64,000 bases of DNA from Bacteroidia bacterium (GTDB lineage: Bacteria; Bacteroidota; Bacteroidia; UKL13-3). The stretch spans positions 1 to 64,000 of the forward strand of contig JAIOYZ010000011.1 of assembly GCA_021740845.1 (NCBI GenBank), read 5' to 3'. Below are positions 61,975 through 64,000 of this stretch, one piece after another (positions within the stretch are counted from its first letter, which is position 1; every line of letters begins with the position of its first letter). Made by a program: the position numbers and the translations under genes. The notes below the pieces were generated by a model. The model had not been told where the DNA came from, did no database searches, and worked only from the letters and a program-made list of their open reading frames with translations.

Positions 61975-64000
61975 ATGCAAGTGGAAAACTTTAACTACGA
62001 CAACCGGATAGTCCGGAACTTCATCATTGCCTCCGTAATTTTTGGAGTGGTGGGGATGTTAGTAGGATTAATTGCAGCAATCCAGCTGTACTATCCTGCG
62101 CTTAACCTAAATTTACCTTTTACCTCTTTTGGTAGAATTAGACCTTTACACACCAATGCAGTAATTTTTGCATTTGTGGGAAATGCAATTTTTGCAGGAA
62201 TTTATTACTCTTTACAAAGACTTTGCAAGGCTCGCTTGTTTAGTGATGTATTAAGTAATATCCATTTCTGGGGATGGCAATTAATTATTTTGGCAGCCGC
62301 TATTACGCTACCTTTGGGTTTAACAACCTCTAAAGAGTACGCAGAATTAGAATGGCCAATAGATATTGCCATTGCTTTAATCTGGGTAACTTTTGGTATC
62401 AATATGATAGGTACTATTATTAAACGCCGCGAACGTCATATGTATGTTGCCATTTGGTTTTATTTGGCCACATTCGTAACAGTTGCAGTTCTTCATATTG
62501 TTAATTCATTTGAATTGCCAGTGGGCATGTTTAAAAGTTACATGTTATATGCAGGTGTTCAAGATGCATTGGTTCAGTGGTGGTATGGACATAACGCGGT
62601 TGCGTTTTTCTTAACTACACCTTATTTAGGTTTAATGTATTACTATTTGCCTAAAGCTGTAAATCGTCCTGTTTATTCTTATAAACTTTCTATCTTACAC
62701 TTTTGGACATTAATCTTCTTATATATTTGGGCTGGTCCTCACCATTTATTGTATTCTTCATTACCTGATTGGGCTCAATCTTTAGGCGTTGTTTTCTCTA
62801 TTATGTTAATTGCTCCATCTTGGGGTGGTATGATTAATGGTTTATTAACCTTAAGAGGTGCTTGGGATAGAGTAAGAGATGAACCAGTTCTTAAGTTTTT
62901 TGCTGTAGGTGTAACTGCTTATGGTATGGCAACTTTTGAAGGTCCTATGTTGAGTTTGAAAAATGTGAATGCTATTGCGCATTTTACAGATTGGATCGTT
63001 GCACACGTTCACGTTGGTGCATTAGGTTGGAATGGTTTAATGACCTTTGGTATGTTCTATTGGTTGGTACCAAAAATTTATGGCACTAAATTATATAGTA
63101 AATCTTTAGCAAATACACATTTCTGGATTTCTACTTTAGGAATATTATTCTATGCAATTCCAATGTATTGGAGTGGTTTTGCTCAAGGTATGATGTGGAA
63201 AGAGTTCTTGCCTGAAGGTATGTTGAAATATCCTAATTTCTTGGAAACTACCTTGCAAATTATTCCAATGCACATGATGAGATCATTGGGTGGTACCTTG
63301 TTCCTTGCTGGTATTTTTGTAATGATTTACAACTTGGTTAAGACTGCAGCTACTGGAAAATTAATTGCTAACGAAGAAGCTTCTGCTCCTGCATTGGAAG
63401 AAGATTATAAACCACATGGAGCTAACAAATATTGGCACAAAATATTCGAACGCAAACCTGTAACCTTTATGGTTTTGACTGTTGTGGTTATTCTTATTGG
63501 TGGTATGGTTGAAATTATTCCTATGCTAACCATTAAATCTAATATTCCAACTATTAGTAGTGTAAAACCATATACACCTTTAGAATTACAAGGAAGAGAT
63601 ATTTATATCCGCGAAGGTTGTGTTAGTTGCCATTCACAAATGATTAGACCGTTTAGAAGTGAAACTGAACGTTATGGTGAGTACTCAAAAGCTGGAGAAT
63701 ATGTTTATGATCATCCATTCTTATGGGGTTCTAAACGTACTGGTCCAGATTTGATGCGTATTGGTGGTAAATATCCAGATAGTTGGCATTATAGTCACTT
63801 TGTTGACCCAAGATCTATGTCGCCAGGCTCAATTATGCCAGCGTATCCTTGGTTGGCTGAGAATGAATTAAATACAGCCAATACACCAGATAAAATTAAT
63901 GCTATGAGAACTTTGGGAGTTCCTTATGAAAAAGGATTTGAAGAAAAAGCCATAGCAGATTTAACCGCCCAAGCAGATAAAATTGCAGCTGGATTAACAA
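61975..64000 (+). CDS. ccoN: Fused CcoN-CcoO subunits of cbb3-type cytochrome c oxidase (3' end outside window)
   Basis: The frame runs open from ATG 61975 to the window edge (675 codons). The first 480 residues are the CcoN part: twelve helices with haem and copper ligands His in RPLHTNAV, GHNAVAFF, AGPHHLLY and AHVHVGALGWN. After a linker the CcoO part begins with one helix and shows the c-type haem site CVSCHSQMIRPF. Fusion of CcoN and CcoO in one chain is usual in Bacteroidota. The oxidase has a high oxygen affinity. The ccoP, ccoG and ccoH genes should lie right of the window. Confidence 0.95.
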   Translation, partial: MQVENFNYDNRIVRNFIIASVIFGVVGMLVGLIAAIQLYYPALNLNLPFTSFGRIRPLHTNAVIFAFVGNAIFAGIYYSLQRLCKARLFSDVLSNIHFWGWQLIILAAAITLPLGLTTSKEYAELEWPIDIAIALIWVTFGINMIGTIIKRRERHMYVAIWFYLATFVTVAVLHIVNSFELPVGMFKSYMLYAGVQDALVQWWYGHNAVAFFLTTPYLGLMYYYLPKAVNRPVYSYKLSILHFWTLIFLYIWAGPHHLLYSSLPDWAQSLGVVFSIMLIAPSWGGMINGLLTLRGAWDRVRDEPVLKFFAVGVTAYGMATFEGPMLSLKNVNAIAHFTDWIVAHVHVGALGWNGLMTFGMFYWLVPKIYGTKLYSKSLANTHFWISTLGILFYAIPMYWSGFAQGMMWKEFLPEGMLKYPNFLETTLQIIPMHMMRSLGGTLFLAGIFVMIYNLVKTAATGKLIANEEASAPALEEDYKPHGANKYWHKIFERKPVTFMVLTVVVILIGGMVEIIPMLTIKSNIPTISSVKPYTPLELQGRDIYIREGCVSCHSQMIRPFRSETERYGEYSKAGEYVYDHPFLWGSKRTGPDLMRIGGKYPDSWHYSHFVDPRSMSPGSIMPAYPWLAENELNTANTPDKINAMRTLGVPYEKGFEEKAIADLTAQADKIAAGLT

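Overview
The window looks like a chromosomal segment of a low-GC (roughly one third G+C by eye), aerobic or microaerobic member of the Bacteroidota. Supporting signs are two proteins with type IX secretion (T9SS) C-terminal sorting domains, Bacteroidota-style promoters (TTTG then TAnnTTTG about 19 bases later), a fused cbb3 oxidase CcoN-CcoO protein, a roughly 1,100-residue SecA, an archaeal/eukaryal-type prolyl-tRNA synthetase and DUF4293/DUF4349 family proteins. No tRNA, rRNA, CRISPR array, prophage or intact insertion sequence was recognised.

Layout. 1-270: an 83-bp tandem repeat and a telomere-like heptamer run. 0.27-6.4 kb: a membrane protein gene interrupted by one in-frame TGA, an unknown secreted protein, an acyl-CoA (probably methylcrotonyl-CoA) carboxylase beta subunit, the SRP RNA with its own promoter, a GIY-YIG protein and a decayed endonuclease/exonuclease/phosphatase gene. 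6.4-9.6 kb: a structured intergenic element, a T9SS cargo protein and a housekeeping run crcB-rsgA-dtd-mazG-like on the minus strand. 9.7-16.5 kb: a seven-gene plus-strand efflux operon (TetR regulator, TolC, HlyD adaptor, two ABC ATPases, two ABC-2 permeases) resembling E. coli cecR-ybhGFSR with YbhF split in two. 16.5-34.4 kb: mostly minus-strand core genes (xerD, hisS-hutH-nadC, msrA, deoC, secA, ogt). 34.5-38.5 kb: an eroding accessory island with two toxin-antitoxin loci whose antitoxins are intact and toxins broken, a DUF4143 ATPase, a decayed RHS fragment and two families of imperfect direct repeats. 38.5-56.8 kb: proS, a Tyr/Gly-rich lipoprotein, outer-membrane proteins, aroQ, rlmD, murB, an LTA-synthase-like enzyme and M49 and M61 peptidases. 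56.8-64 kb: a Crp/Fnr-type regulator, patatin, a stress protein, the CcoI-type copper ATPase, CcoS and the start of ccoNO, a respiration module with putative Crp/Fnr sites about 65 bases upstream of two predicted transcription starts.

The most unusual signal is a short dispersed, nearly palindromic motif, CGGTTTGAACCAAA (core GGTTTGAACC). I count 21 exact cores on either strand, plus several one-base variants, in genes and between genes and in all three reading frames, where about 0.1 would be expected by chance at this base composition. It has the character of a highly iterated palindrome, an uptake sequence or a site for a genome-wide DNA-binding protein. Four copies crowd the secA-ogt gap, two of them forming a perfect inverted pair.
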